Assembly (NCBI GenBank): GCA_022840405.1
Contig: JALHJR010000005.1
Coordinates: 31,922-95,921 of the forward strand
DNA from: Tepidanaerobacter acetatoxydans_A
GTDB lineage: Bacteria > Bacillota > Thermosediminibacteria > Thermosediminibacterales > Tepidanaerobacteraceae
Reading direction: 5' to 3'
Length of the DNA stretch: 64,000 bases
Under the pieces are notes generated by a model. It saw nothing but the letters and a program-made list of their open reading frames with translations, was not told where the DNA came from and ran no database searches. Within the stretch, counting starts at the first letter, position 1. Each line of letters starts with the position of its first letter. Positions 17,938 through 26,493 of this stretch are shown one piece after another. The position numbers and the translations under genes were made by a program.

Positions 17938-18573
17938 ATGAGGATAATTGATCTGTCACAACTTTATGAAGTGGGAATGCCTCTGTTTCCGGGGACAGCT
18001 CCTATTGTTATTGAGCAAATTGCCCAGATAGATGAGGGGGGTTTTAGGGTTACGGATTTTCATGCCGGTGTCCATGTCGGGACCCATTGCGATGCACCTG
18101 CTCACTGCATAAAAGGAGCAAAAACATTGGATGAGATTCCCTTAGATACTTTTGTAGGTTATGCGGTGATTGTAGATGCTCCGGTAGACGGAAAAAAGGC
18201 AATCGAGGTGGATGTATTAAAAGGCTGTGATATCAAACCCGGCGACATAGTGCTTATAAGAACCGGATATTCCAAATACTGGGGCAACCCCAAATATATT
18301 GAGGATTCACCTTATCTTTCGGAGGAACTTGCACAGGCTTTAGTAAAACTGAATATAAAAGCACTGGGAATTGACTTTATTTCACCTGATATTGTAGAAA
18401 GTACAACCGCACCCGTGCATAAAATCCTTATGGGAGATGGCATACCCATAATAGAAAATCTTAACCGGCTTGATGAAGTAGATGTGCAAAGAGTGTTCTT
18501 TTCTGCTGCACCGCTGCTTATAGATAAATCTGACGGCGGTTTTACACGTGCATATGCCATATTGGAGAAATAA
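17938..18573 (+). CDS. Cyclase/kynurenine formamidase-family metal hydrolase
   Basis: A 211-aa protein of the cyclase family (PF04199). The metal-binding motif HVGTHCDAPAH is intact; IDLSQLYEVGMPLFPGTAP is the usual N-terminus, and DFISPDIVESTTAPVHKILM and FFSAAPLLIDKSDGGFTRAY match the C-terminal half. Members hydrolyse N-formylkynurenine, isatin or cyclic amides, often with Mn or Zn. No tryptophan-degradation genes are nearby, so the substrate is open. ATG 17938 follows GAGGAGG; the in-frame ATG at 17923 lies upstream of that site. The next gene is an amidohydrolase, hinting at amide or acyl-amino-acid degradation. Confidence 0.85.
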   Translation: MRIIDLSQLYEVGMPLFPGTAPIVIEQIAQIDEGGFRVTDFHAGVHVGTHCDAPAHCIKGAKTLDEIPLDTFVGYAVIVDAPVDGKKAIEVDVLKGCDIKPGDIVLIRTGYSKYWGNPKYIEDSPYLSEELAQALVKLNIKALGIDFISPDIVESTTAPVHKILMGDGIPIIENLNRLDEVDVQRVFFSAAPLLIDKSDGGFTRAYAILEK

Positions 18574-18763
18574 GCGGTCTCCACTCATCAGCTATTAGCA
18601 GGGCAATTGTGATTTAAGTGCAGAACTCTTATTATGTAAAGGTGAATATAACAACAAATGATTACATTTTAGAATAACATGTCCTGCTTGATGCTAAGAC
18701 ATGCCAAATTTGCTAATATAATTTCCTGCACTGAAATCAATTATTACTAAAGGAGAGTTTGTA

Positions 18764-19939
18764 ATGGATTATTTAAAAAGAGCAATGGAAATCAAGGAAG
18801 AAATAATTGCAAATCGCAGGTATCTGCACCAAATTCCGGAACTCGGAATGGAGCTTCCCAAGACCAGTGGTTTTGTGGTTGAAAAGCTAAAAGAAATGGG
18901 TTATGAGCCTAAATTAATAAGCGGTTATGGAGTAACAGCCACTGTCGGCAAAAAAACAGACGGCAAAGTAATACTGCTTCGAGCTGATATGGACGCACTG
19001 CCCATGGAAGAAGAAAGCGGCCTGCCTTTTGCAGCCAAGGGGAAATGTGCTCATACATGTGGACATGACTTGCATACGGCTATGCTTCTTGCTGCTGCAA
19101 AGATGCTAAAGGAATCTGAAGAAGAACTTGAAGGCATTGTCAAGCTTGTTTTCCAGCCGGGCGAAGAAACGCTTGAAGGTGCGAAAGCCATAATAGCGGA
19201 TGGAATCTTAGAGAATCCAAAAGTAGATGCAGCTATGGGAGCACATGTTATACCGCTTTTGCCCACAGGATTTATAGGTTACAACAAAGGTGTAGTAGCT
19301 GCATCTGCCGATTATTTTATAATCACACTCCATGGCTTGGGAAGCCACGGTGCATGCCCTCAACTTTCAATTGATCCAATTAACATGGGAGTCCATCTGC
19401 ACCTGGCACTTCAGGAACTGATAAGCCGTGAAGCCAATCCTGAAGAAATGGTTGTTTTAACGGTAGGCAAATTTCAGTCCGGAGCGGCAGGAAATGTAAT
19501 TCCCGAAAAAGCTGTTTTGGAAGGAACTCTTAGAACATTTAACGAAGAAGTGAGAAGCTATATGCTAAAGAGAATACAAGAGGTAACGGATGGAGTGGTT
19601 TCTACTTTCCGCGGCAGTGCAGAGATTAAATATAAAGGGTCTGTGTGTTCGCTCAGTATAGATTCTCAGATGGCTGATATAATAGGTGAAGCCTTAAAAG
19701 AGATGCTTGGCGAAAAGGGCGTAGCCCAAGTTAGTCAACGTATGAGCGGTTCGGAGGATTTTGCCGAAATTGCTGCTAAAGTTCCCTCCATGTTCTTTAT
19801 AATAGGTACCGGCAGTGCTGAGGAAGGATATTGTTATGGCGGGCATCATCCCAAAGTGATTTTCAATGAGGATTGCCTGCCAATTGGAGCGGCAGCATAT
19901 GCTCAGGGTGCGGCAAGATGGCTGGATAGGGCAAAGTAA
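18764..19939 (+). CDS. M20D-family amidohydrolase (N-acyl amino acid/IAA-amide hydrolase type)
   Basis: A 391-aa zinc or manganese peptidase-like enzyme. Metal and catalytic motifs are LRADMDALPMEEESGLPF, HTCGHDLHTAML, FQPGEETLEGAK and MSGSEDFAEIAAKVPSMFF. A dimerisation insert contains LHGLGSHGACPQLSIDP. The family includes aminoacylases, hippurate hydrolase, IAA-amino-acid hydrolases and N-acetyldiaminopimelate deacetylase, and sequence reading alone does not pick among them. AAAGGAGAG precedes the ATG. The 190 bases before it show no clear regulatory element. Confidence 0.9.
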   Translation: MDYLKRAMEIKEEIIANRRYLHQIPELGMELPKTSGFVVEKLKEMGYEPKLISGYGVTATVGKKTDGKVILLRADMDALPMEEESGLPFAAKGKCAHTCGHDLHTAMLLAAAKMLKESEEELEGIVKLVFQPGEETLEGAKAIIADGILENPKVDAAMGAHVIPLLPTGFIGYNKGVVAASADYFIITLHGLGSHGACPQLSIDPINMGVHLHLALQELISREANPEEMVVLTVGKFQSGAAGNVIPEKAVLEGTLRTFNEEVRSYMLKRIQEVTDGVVSTFRGSAEIKYKGSVCSLSIDSQMADIIGEALKEMLGEKGVAQVSQRMSGSEDFAEIAAKVPSMFFIIGTGSAEEGYCYGGHHPKVIFNEDCLPIGAAAYAQGAARWLDRAK

Positions 19940-19991
19940 CTATATTTCTTTGCTAATAAGATATATGTAACAAAATACAAGAGGTGTAGCA

Positions 19992-21233
19992 ATGATTTCA
20001 ACTTCAGATAAAAGCACAAGAGCACTGCTTTTAAGCATGTTGAACGATATATCTGATGAAGATTCCTTTCAGGAACTAAGACTCTTAGCCCAAACCGCGG
20101 CAGTGGAGGTAGTTGGGGAGGCAGTACAAAAAAGAAATAAAATAGATCCTGCTTACTATGTAGGCAGAGGCAAAGCCGAAGAAGTGGCACAAGCGGTAAA
20201 AGCTCTTGAGGCAAATGCTGTTATCTGTGATGATGAGCTTTCGCCGGTTCAAATTAGAAATCTGGAAGATCTCACAGGTGTTCAGATAATCGACAGAACC
20301 ATGCTTATACTTGATATATTTGCCCAAAGAGCTAAGACCTCTGAAGGCAAGATTCAAGTGGAACTTGCACAACTTCAGTATATGATGCCGAGGCTTACGG
20401 GAAAAGGTATAGAGCTTTCCCAAGAAGGCGGTGGAATTGGTACTCGTGGACCGGGTGAAACCAAGCTGGAAACCGATAGGCGCCATATTCGCCGTAGAAT
20501 TCATCATCTAAAAGAGGAGCTTAAAAATGTACAAAAAAGCCGAAAGATTATCATCCAGTCCCGCAGCTATCCTGTAATAAGCCTTGTAGGTTATACAAAT
20601 GCTGGTAAATCTACCTTGATGAATGCCTTAACAGATGCCGATGTAAAAACAGGGAACAGGCTTTTTGAAACACTTGATACCACCACTCGCGGCCTTGTTC
20701 TCCCTGACGGGCGAAAAGCACTCTTATCAGATACAGTAGGATTTATACGCAAGCTTCCTCACCACCTGGTGGAAGCCTTTCGAGCCACATTGGAAGAAGT
20801 AAAAGAAGCAGATCTTTTAATTCATGTGGCTGACGGTTCAAGCCCTACAATAGACGAAGACATTTTTGTAGTAAATTCAGTCTTAAAAGAACTAGGTGCA
20901 GAACAAACACCTACAATAATTGCCATAAATAAAATAGACATAAGCGGGGATGCAAGTGTTTTTATCGAAGGATATAATAAAGATAATACCATAGGAATTT
21001 CTGCACTGACAGGCAAAAACCTAGATAAGCTTTTAGAGGCGATATGCAGTATACTTCCCTCCAATAGCCGCAAGGCTGAGCTTTTTATACCCTATGATAG
21101 CGGTTCGGCTGTTGATGAAATCCATAAAAACGGTCTTATTAATGAAATTGAATATAAGGACGATGGAGTAAAGATAAAAGGTGAAATTGACATTGCCATA
21201 TTAAAAAAATACGAAAAGTATCTTATTAACTAA
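19992..21233 (+). CDS. hflX: GTPase HflX, ribosome-associated
   Basis: A 413-aa GTPase that by family knowledge binds the 50S subunit and splits stalled ribosomes under stress. The HflX N-domain shows YYVGRGKAEEV and DRTMLILDIFAQRAKTSEGK, the linker GGIGTRGPGETKLETDRR and a coiled helical pair before the G domain. G motifs are GYTNAGKST, TTRGLVL, DTVGFIRKLPH and NKID. GAGGTG precedes ATG 19992. It is 52 bases after the amidohydrolase and lacks a clear terminator after its stop. Confidence 0.95.
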   Translation: MISTSDKSTRALLLSMLNDISDEDSFQELRLLAQTAAVEVVGEAVQKRNKIDPAYYVGRGKAEEVAQAVKALEANAVICDDELSPVQIRNLEDLTGVQIIDRTMLILDIFAQRAKTSEGKIQVELAQLQYMMPRLTGKGIELSQEGGGIGTRGPGETKLETDRRHIRRRIHHLKEELKNVQKSRKIIIQSRSYPVISLVGYTNAGKSTLMNALTDADVKTGNRLFETLDTTTRGLVLPDGRKALLSDTVGFIRKLPHHLVEAFRATLEEVKEADLLIHVADGSSPTIDEDIFVVNSVLKELGAEQTPTIIAINKIDISGDASVFIEGYNKDNTIGISALTGKNLDKLLEAICSILPSNSRKAELFIPYDSGSAVDEIHKNGLINEIEYKDDGVKIKGEIDIAILKKYEKYLIN

Positions 21234-21283
21234 AGAAATACAGAATTTCTAAGATAAGTTTCCTCCATAATGTGGCAAGAGCA

Positions 21284-21312
21284 TTGACACAATATATAGT
21301 ATGCATTACAAT
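21284..21312 (+). promoter_or_regulatory. Promoter of the cobalamin-riboswitch leader
   Basis: TTGACA (21284-21289), exactly 17 bases, TACAAT (21307-21312). It lies about 33 bases upstream of the riboswitch. Confidence 0.75.
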
Positions 21313-21344
21313 ATAACTATCCATATGTTGATAATTTAATATTT

Positions 21345-21505
21345 AAGCACAGGTGCCGATACAATATCTCGGTTAAAAGGGAAGCAGGTAAAAATCCTGC
21401 ACGGTCCCGCCGCTGTGTTGGTGAGGTGCTGTAAATTTGCCACTGAATTTTTCGGGAAGGCCTTACAGTATCCATGAACCTAAGTCAGAAGACCTGCCTG
21501 TGCCG
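21345..21505 (+). promoter_or_regulatory. Cobalamin (B12) riboswitch
   Basis: The B12 element is clear: AGCACAGGTGCC at the 5' side, TTAAAAGGGAAGCAGGT, CCTGCACGGTCCCGCCGCTGTG, GCCACTG, GGGAAGGCC, and the B12 box variant AAGTCAGAAGACCTGCCTGTGC, here split as AAGTCAGAAGACC and TGCCTGTGCCG. It precedes a terminator and nrdDG, so adenosylcobalamin should switch the class III reductase off. Confidence 0.95.
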
Positions 21506-21569
21506 AACATCTTACTCTACGGTCGATAGGGGGCAGGATATGAAAAGTATATTCTATAGTTTTTTATAA

Positions 21570-21605
21570 CCTCTTGACTACTTGTCGAGAGGATTAATTT
21601 TTTTG
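21570..21605 (+). terminator. Terminator between B12 riboswitch and nrdD
   Basis: CCTCTTGAC (21570-21578) pairs with GTCGAGAGG (21584-21592) with one wobble, followed by ATTAATTTTTTT. It ends 13 bases before the nrdD start and is the likely expression platform of the riboswitch. Confidence 0.8.
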
Positions 21606-21618
21606 TGGAGGAATATCT

Positions 21619-23454
21619 ATGATTACTCAAAGAATAAAATGCGATGAAGATAGTGCGCTTATTAAAACTACAGTTGAGATGTTTTCAAATTATCTGGACA
21701 ATCGGGACTGGCATGTAGAGGAAAATGCCAATACAGGGAAAAGCGTCAATGGCCTTAATAATTATGTGCGAGAAGTGTTTACGAAAAAGTACTGGCTCTA
21801 TGAAGTATACCCTCCAGATGTGAGATTTGCTCATGAATCCGGTGACATACACCTTCATGACCTGGGGTTTTTCGGCCCTTACTGTGCAGGCTGGGATTTA
21901 AGGCAACTTTTAATGGAAGGCTTTGGAGGTGTTAAGGGAAAAGTTGAAAGTCGGCCGGCAAGGCATCTTCGCTCATTTCTCGGCCAGATTGTAAATTCAA
22001 CCTTTACAACTCAAGGTGAAGCGGCAGGAGCTCAAGCATGGTCCAGCTTTGATACATATTGCGCTCCCTTTATTCGATACGACGGCCTTTCATATGCCCA
22101 AGTCAAACAATGCCTTCAAGAATTTGTATTCAATTTAAATGTTCCCACGCGAGTCGGCTTTCAATGTCCCTTTTCAAATCTTACCTTTGATATCAAAGTG
22201 CCGAGAGGCCTAAGGAATCATCCGGTTATTATCGGCGGACAGGCTATGAGGCAGGTTTATGGTGATTTTCAAGAAGAAATGGATATATTCAACAGGGCCT
22301 TCTGCGAAGTTATGCTAGAGGGTGATGCAAGGAGCAGAGTATTCACCTTTCCCATCCCCACAATCAACATTACACGGGATTTTGACTGGAGAAACCCGGT
22401 AGTTGACGATTTTATGAAAATTACTTGCAAATATGGCATACCTTATTTTGCAAATTTCATAAATTCGGACCTTTCACCGGAAGATGCCATATCTATGTGC
22501 TGCAGACTGCGGCTTGATACTTCGGAAATAAGAAAAAGAGGCGGTGGCCTTTTTGGCAGCAACCCCATGACCGGTTCCATTGGTGTTGTTACGATAAATC
22601 TGCCTAGAATAGGTTATCTTTCCCGAACAAAAGACGAATTTTTTAAGCGATTGGAACAGATGGCGGAACTAGCTAAAATTTCCCTGGAAATAAAGCGAAA
22701 GGTCATCGAACAGCAATCTGAGGCAGATTTATATCCCTATTCGACATATTATCTGCGTCATATCAAAGAGAGGACTGGCGAGTACTGGTACAATCATTTT
22801 AGCACTATCGGAATCATCGGGATGAACGAAGCACTGGAAAATTTTGTAGGTGCTGGGATAGCTGCCAAGGGAGGGCTCCAGTTTGCATTAGATGTTATGC
22901 ACTTTTTACGGGAAAAGCTCGTTGATTTTCAAAAAGAAACCGGTCATTTTTACAACCTTGAGGCTACACCGGCCGAAGGAGCTTCTTACCGTTTGGCGAT
23001 GCTGGATGCAAAAAAATATCCGTTTATTACAACAGCAGGCAAGGATGTTCCTTATTATACAAATTCAACTCAGCTCCCGGCAGATTACACAGATGATATT
23101 TTTGAAGTTATGGAGCTGCAGGATGAACTGCAAGCCTTATACACCGGAGGCACCGTTTGCCATGTTTACTTAGGCGAGTGTATAGAAGACATATCATTAT
23201 GTAAAAACATTATACGCAAGATTTTCACCCATTATAAAATACCTTATATATCCATAACTCCCACCTTCAGCATTTGTCCTGACCATGGATATCTTCGAGG
23301 GGAACAAACTATATGCCCTAAGTGCGGCAAGGAAACTGAGGTATGGACGAGAGTTACCGGATATCTAAGACCTGTAAAGAACTTTAATAAAGGTAAGCAG
23401 GAAGAGTATGCTAATCGCAAGATGTTTAAACTTGAGGAATATCAATTATGCTGA
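21619..23454 (+). CDS. nrdD: Anaerobic (class III) ribonucleoside-triphosphate reductase
   Basis: A 611-aa oxygen-sensitive glycyl radical enzyme making deoxynucleotides. The radical site is RVTGYLRPVKN with Gly581. A C-terminal zinc-binding set is formed by ICPDHGYLRGEQTICPKCG. The N-terminus starts directly in the catalytic domain and lacks the usual ATP-cone of about 90 residues, so dATP regulation through a cone is not expected; cone-less forms are known from thermophiles such as Thermotoga. Controlled by the B12 riboswitch upstream. Its end overlaps the nrdG start by 7 bases. Confidence 0.95.
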   Translation: MITQRIKCDEDSALIKTTVEMFSNYLDNRDWHVEENANTGKSVNGLNNYVREVFTKKYWLYEVYPPDVRFAHESGDIHLHDLGFFGPYCAGWDLRQLLMEGFGGVKGKVESRPARHLRSFLGQIVNSTFTTQGEAAGAQAWSSFDTYCAPFIRYDGLSYAQVKQCLQEFVFNLNVPTRVGFQCPFSNLTFDIKVPRGLRNHPVIIGGQAMRQVYGDFQEEMDIFNRAFCEVMLEGDARSRVFTFPIPTINITRDFDWRNPVVDDFMKITCKYGIPYFANFINSDLSPEDAISMCCRLRLDTSEIRKRGGGLFGSNPMTGSIGVVTINLPRIGYLSRTKDEFFKRLEQMAELAKISLEIKRKVIEQQSEADLYPYSTYYLRHIKERTGEYWYNHFSTIGIIGMNEALENFVGAGIAAKGGLQFALDVMHFLREKLVDFQKETGHFYNLEATPAEGASYRLAMLDAKKYPFITTAGKDVPYYTNSTQLPADYTDDIFEVMELQDELQALYTGGTVCHVYLGECIEDISLCKNIIRKIFTHYKIPYISITPTFSICPDHGYLRGEQTICPKCGKETEVWTRVTGYLRPVKNFNKGKQEEYANRKMFKLEEYQLC

Positions 23455-24140
23455 TAGGCGGGCTGCATAAGTGTTCAACAGTAGATTATCCGGGTTTGCT
23501 GGCATCTGTAGTATTTACATGCGGCTGTAATATGAACTGTATTTACTGCCACAACCGACAGCTTATTTCAAAAGACTCAGATTTCCTATATGAAGAAAAT
23601 GAAATAATTGAGTTTCTTCAAAAAAGAAATGGCTTGATAGATGCGGTGGTTATAAGCGGAGGCGAGCCTACATTGCAAGAGGACCTCGTAGATTTTGCCC
23701 AAAAAATCAAAGATTTGGGTTTTAAACTTAAGCTTGATACAAATGGCACAAGTCCCGAAGTGCTCAATCAGCTTATTAAAAACAATCTTCTTGATTTTAT
23801 AGCCATGGATATCAAAGCTCCACCTAAAAAATATCGAGCAATATGCAAAGGCTCAGTATCTTGCGATTCTATTTCAAAGAGCATGCAACTTATCAAACAA
23901 AGTGGCATTGATTATGAATTTAGAACTACCGCCTGGCCGACGCTTTACGAAGAAGATTATGTCCAAATTTTAGAATGGATTTTTCGAGCTAAAAGTTACG
24001 TAATCCAATGTTGCAGAACAAAGGGCAATAAACCTGTGAGAACTTCTTGCTTTGAAAATGCTCAAGCTATATCGTCCTTTTCAATAAAAGCTAAACAATA
24101 TGTTGAAATATTTAAAGCCAGGGGCTTTCAATTTACATAG
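23448..24140 (+). CDS. nrdG: Anaerobic ribonucleotide reductase activating protein (radical SAM)
   Basis: A 230-aa radical SAM activase that generates the glycyl radical on NrdD. CNMNCIYC is the CxxxCxxC [4Fe-4S] motif preceded by VVFTCG, and VVISGGEPTLQEDL is the SAM-binding GGE motif. The N-terminus GGLHKCSTVDYPGLLASVVF is typical of NrdG-type activases. The gene begins inside the last codons of nrdD, so the two are translated together. It ends against a convergent - strand pair. Confidence 0.93.
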   Translation: MLIGGLHKCSTVDYPGLLASVVFTCGCNMNCIYCHNRQLISKDSDFLYEENEIIEFLQKRNGLIDAVVISGGEPTLQEDLVDFAQKIKDLGFKLKLDTNGTSPEVLNQLIKNNLLDFIAMDIKAPPKKYRAICKGSVSCDSISKSMQLIKQSGIDYEFRTTAWPTLYEEDYVQILEWIFRAKSYVIQCCRTKGNKPVRTSCFENAQAISSFSIKAKQYVEIFKARGFQFT

Positions 24141-24157
24141 AGAGCTCCTGGCTTTCT
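24116..24157. terminator. Terminator between convergent nrdG and the 24165-24494 gene
   Basis: AGCCAGGGGCTTTC pairs with GAGAGCTCCTGGCT; the left arm lies inside the last codons of nrdG and the right arm continues TTTCTC. A and T on both flanks suggest partly bidirectional action. Confidence 0.6.
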
Positions 24158-24164
24158 CATGAAT

Positions 24165-24494
24165 TTATTGGTGTTGGATGGTGGTGATTATCTTGAAAAG
24201 GTCTGTCAAGACCGCCTTTTCCTCCTCTTGCTGAAAAGTAAAGTTTTGTAAAAATGCTGCGTAACCATCTTGATATTCGATTCTTTGAGGCTCAATGAAG
24301 GAGTCTACTCCTGCCCCGGCAATAAAGGACCATCTTTTACCAAAACTTTTTGTAAACCATAACTTAGTATTTGGATAAAATGCTGTTATGATTTTAGAGG
24401 ATTTTTCAAGGGCGGATTTTAGGTCTTTGGCATTTAGTGCCTCTGTAAGGCAAGATACTATAATATCTTTAAATTTATCATCAAACATATACAT
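24165..24494 (-). CDS. Unrecognised small protein coupled to the HydG-like gene
   Basis: About 109 aa (start ATG 24494 or 24488; an in-frame TTG at 24512 is less likely). The start overlaps the end of the HydG-like gene by up to 14 bases, so the pair is coupled. The protein is predicted soluble: amphipathic N-terminal helices (DDKFKDIIVSCLTEALNAKD), then TKLWFTKSFGKRWSFIAGAG with many aromatic residues, then an acidic tail. It does not look like the small ACT-domain regulator often found in hydrogenase maturation clusters. One Cys only. No function is assigned. Confidence 0.6.
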   Translation of the reverse strand: MYMFDDKFKDIIVSCLTEALNAKDLKSALEKSSKIITAFYPNTKLWFTKSFGKRWSFIAGAGVDSFIEPQRIEYQDGYAAFLQNFTFQQEEEKAVLTDLFKIITTIQHQ

Positions 24495-25893
24495 CACGTT
24501 GACCTTGCTCAATCAGCTTTAGTTTATCCTCAACATACTTTCTTCTTGCAGGGCTTTCCTTTTCAAAGGCCTCGAGCTGTTTTTGTATGGCTGCCTCGCC
24601 AACTGCACGTGTTTCTTCGGAAGCATAGTCTAAAAGATATTCTTTGAAAGTCAGCACAGCATTTGGCATGCAGTAGTTATGAACAAAACCGGGTTTAGCA
24701 AGGGACATAAAGTGATCGCCGGTTCTGCCCGCCCTATACCCTGCTGTACAGAAGGACGGAATACACCCAAAGCTGCAAATTTCACGGACAACTTCGTCAA
24801 GTGACCTTATATCTCCCAAATGAAACTGCTCTTTCTCGGGGATATAGCCATTTGCGGCTTCGGCATAGCCGCCGATGCCTATTCTTGAGCCGGCATCAAT
24901 CTGAGAAACGCCTAGAGGTATAACCTGTCTTCTTACTTCCGGACTTTCCCTGGCAGTCAAAATCATTCCCGTATATGGAACTGAAAGCCTGATTATGGCT
25001 ACGAGTTTCTTAAAGTCATCATCAGATACTTTATATTTTGTCTGCTGAACAAATGGTGTATCCAAAGCCGGTTCAAGTCTTGGAAACGAAATAGTGTGGG
25101 GACCGATGCCGCCAAAGGTTTCTTCAAGATGAATAGCGTGGTACAGAAGGCCCATTACCTCAAACTTCCAGTCATACAGACCAAAGAGCGCACCAATTCC
25201 TACATCATCTATTCCTGCTTCAAGTGCCCTGTCAAGTCCATAGAGCCGCCACTGATAGTCGCTCTTCATATCTCCCTTCGGATGTATCTTCGCATATGTT
25301 TCATGATGGTAAGTTTCCTGAAAGATTTGAAATGTGCCGATTCCGGCATCCTTAAGTTTTCGATAACCTTCCACATCCATAGGGGCGGCATTGATATTTA
25401 CTCTGCGAATTTCACCATTTCCCGTTTTTGTCTCATACGTTGTCTTAATGGTTTCAACTATAAAGTCGGCATCATACATGGGATGTTCACCGTAAACAAG
25501 TATAAGCCTTTTTTGCCCACTGTTTTCAAGGGCGATAATCTCATCTCTTAGTTCATCCATTGTCAATGTTTTCCTGACGATAGACTTGTTGTCACGTCTA
25601 AACCCGCAGTATAGGCAGTTATTGATGCAATTATTGCCGATATACAAGGGGGCAAAGAATACTATCCTGTTGCCATAAACATCTTCCTTTATCTGCCTTG
25701 CCAGTGAGAACATCTCTTCCAGCAAATCCTCGTCCTCGATTTGCAAAAGTTTTGCCGCCTCTTCCGGCTCCAGGCGATTTTTTTCCTTGGATTTGGCAAA
25801 AATCTCCCTGATTTCCGACTTTTCTGTGTCCTTCCCCTCATCTAAGAGCCTTATAATCTTTTCATCATCAATAAAATCTTGTGTTTTGGACAT
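24481..25893 (-). CDS. HydG-like radical SAM tyrosine lyase with altered auxiliary-cluster motif
   Basis: 470 aa, similar throughout to HydG, which cleaves tyrosine to give CO and cyanide for the [FeFe]-hydrogenase cofactor. FFAPLYIGNNCINNCLYCGF holds the radical SAM cysteines (89, 93, 96), and RRVNINAAPMDVEGYRKLK, FQIFQETYHHETY and DDVGIGALFGLYDWK follow. In the C-terminal region authentic HydG has CTACYR; here it reads CTAGYRAGRTG, with Cys382 kept and Gly385 in place of the second Cys, while a downstream Cys408 remains. The codon is clearly GGG. The auxiliary iron site would thus lose a ligand. The start is ATG 25893 behind AGGAGG. It may be a HydG paralogue of different function; hydE and hydF are not in the window. 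Confidence 0.82.
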   Translation of the reverse strand: MSKTQDFIDDEKIIRLLDEGKDTEKSEIREIFAKSKEKNRLEPEEAAKLLQIEDEDLLEEMFSLARQIKEDVYGNRIVFFAPLYIGNNCINNCLYCGFRRDNKSIVRKTLTMDELRDEIIALENSGQKRLILVYGEHPMYDADFIVETIKTTYETKTGNGEIRRVNINAAPMDVEGYRKLKDAGIGTFQIFQETYHHETYAKIHPKGDMKSDYQWRLYGLDRALEAGIDDVGIGALFGLYDWKFEVMGLLYHAIHLEETFGGIGPHTISFPRLEPALDTPFVQQTKYKVSDDDFKKLVAIIRLSVPYTGMILTARESPEVRRQVIPLGVSQIDAGSRIGIGGYAEAANGYIPEKEQFHLGDIRSLDEVVREICSFGCIPSFCTAGYRAGRTGDHFMSLAKPGFVHNYCMPNAVLTFKEYLLDYASEETRAVGEAAIQKQLEAFEKESPARRKYVEDKLKLIEQGQRDVYV

Positions 25894-25926
25894 CAAAAAA
25901 CCTCCTAATTTTAATATTTATGGAGG

Positions 25927-26058
25927 CTAAAACACATATAATATATAGATTTTAACCTCCTCAATCCCGGAACGCATCCAAGATTTTAGAATATAAGCTA
26001 ATGCAACCTCAAGGTCAGTAACTACTTCCCTCTTGGTGTATTGCATTTCTTTGTACAT
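25927..26058 (-). CDS. Possible 43-aa small protein upstream of the HydG-like gene
   Basis: An open frame of 43 codons, too short for usual gene calls, with a protein-like make-up: basic N-terminus (MYKEMQYTKREVVTDLEVAL), an amphipathic helix with Trp, and a hydrophobic end. No Shine-Dalgarno site is seen; a TATAGT sits 9 bases before the ATG, so any mRNA would be nearly leaderless. It ends 34 bases before the HydG-like start. It may be chance. Confidence 0.3.
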   Translation of the reverse strand: MYKEMQYTKREVVTDLEVALAYILKSWMRSGIEEVKIYILYVF

Positions 26059-26150
26059 TTTATCACTATATCAAGGAATTTACAATATCAAAACCGTTTT
26101 CCATAAATCGACTTCTCCAGAAGAATAACTACAAAAATTAAAAATAACTC

Positions 26151-26178
26151 TTGACATAATTGAAAATCGTGATAAAAT
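26151..26178 (+). promoter_or_regulatory. Promoter of the first T-box leader
   Basis: TTGACA (26151-26156), 16 bases, TAAAAT (26173-26178), about 30 bases ahead of the T-box stem I. Confidence 0.7.
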
Positions 26179-26204
26179 ACATACCAACACTTAAAAGTTT
26201 ATAG

Positions 26205-26470
26205 GTTAATTGTAATGATGGAGAGAATAATGAAGAAAGTGGCTAAAGAGAGCCGGGTAAGGTGAAAGCCGGTCCATCTATTCATTGTGTGCTCGCTCCT
26301 GAACAGCCCGAGCGAAACAGTAGTAGTTCGGTGCCGCAATATTGCGTTAGAATGAAGTAGTTTTCTACTTCCCGAGGCCATTACATAAGGTAAGGCGAAA
26401 CAGGGTGGTACCACGAGAAAAACCCCTCGTCCCTGAGATTTTATCTCAAGATGAGGGGTTTATTTTATTA
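26205..26470 (+). promoter_or_regulatory. T-box leader, probably leucine-responsive, with terminator
   Basis: The T-box sequence AGGGTGGTACCACG at 26402-26415 is followed by a terminator, AACCCCTCGTC...GATGAGGGGTT (26421-26460) and a T-rich tail. Upstream AAAGAGAGCCGGGTAAGGTG and AAAGCCGG form the distal stem I. Pairing AATGAA with TTCATT and GGAG with CTCC leaves GTGTGCTCG in the specifier loop, giving CTC (Leu) as the best specifier codon; this assignment is an inference. Uncharged tRNA should allow readthrough into ilvBNC-leuACDB. Confidence 0.92.
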
Positions 26471-26493
26471 GTTTATGAAAGGTGGTGCAGTAA

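Noticed and set aside
25096..25551. A 151-codon open frame on the + strand
   Set aside because: It is the antisense shadow of the HydG-like gene, whose motifs are intact.
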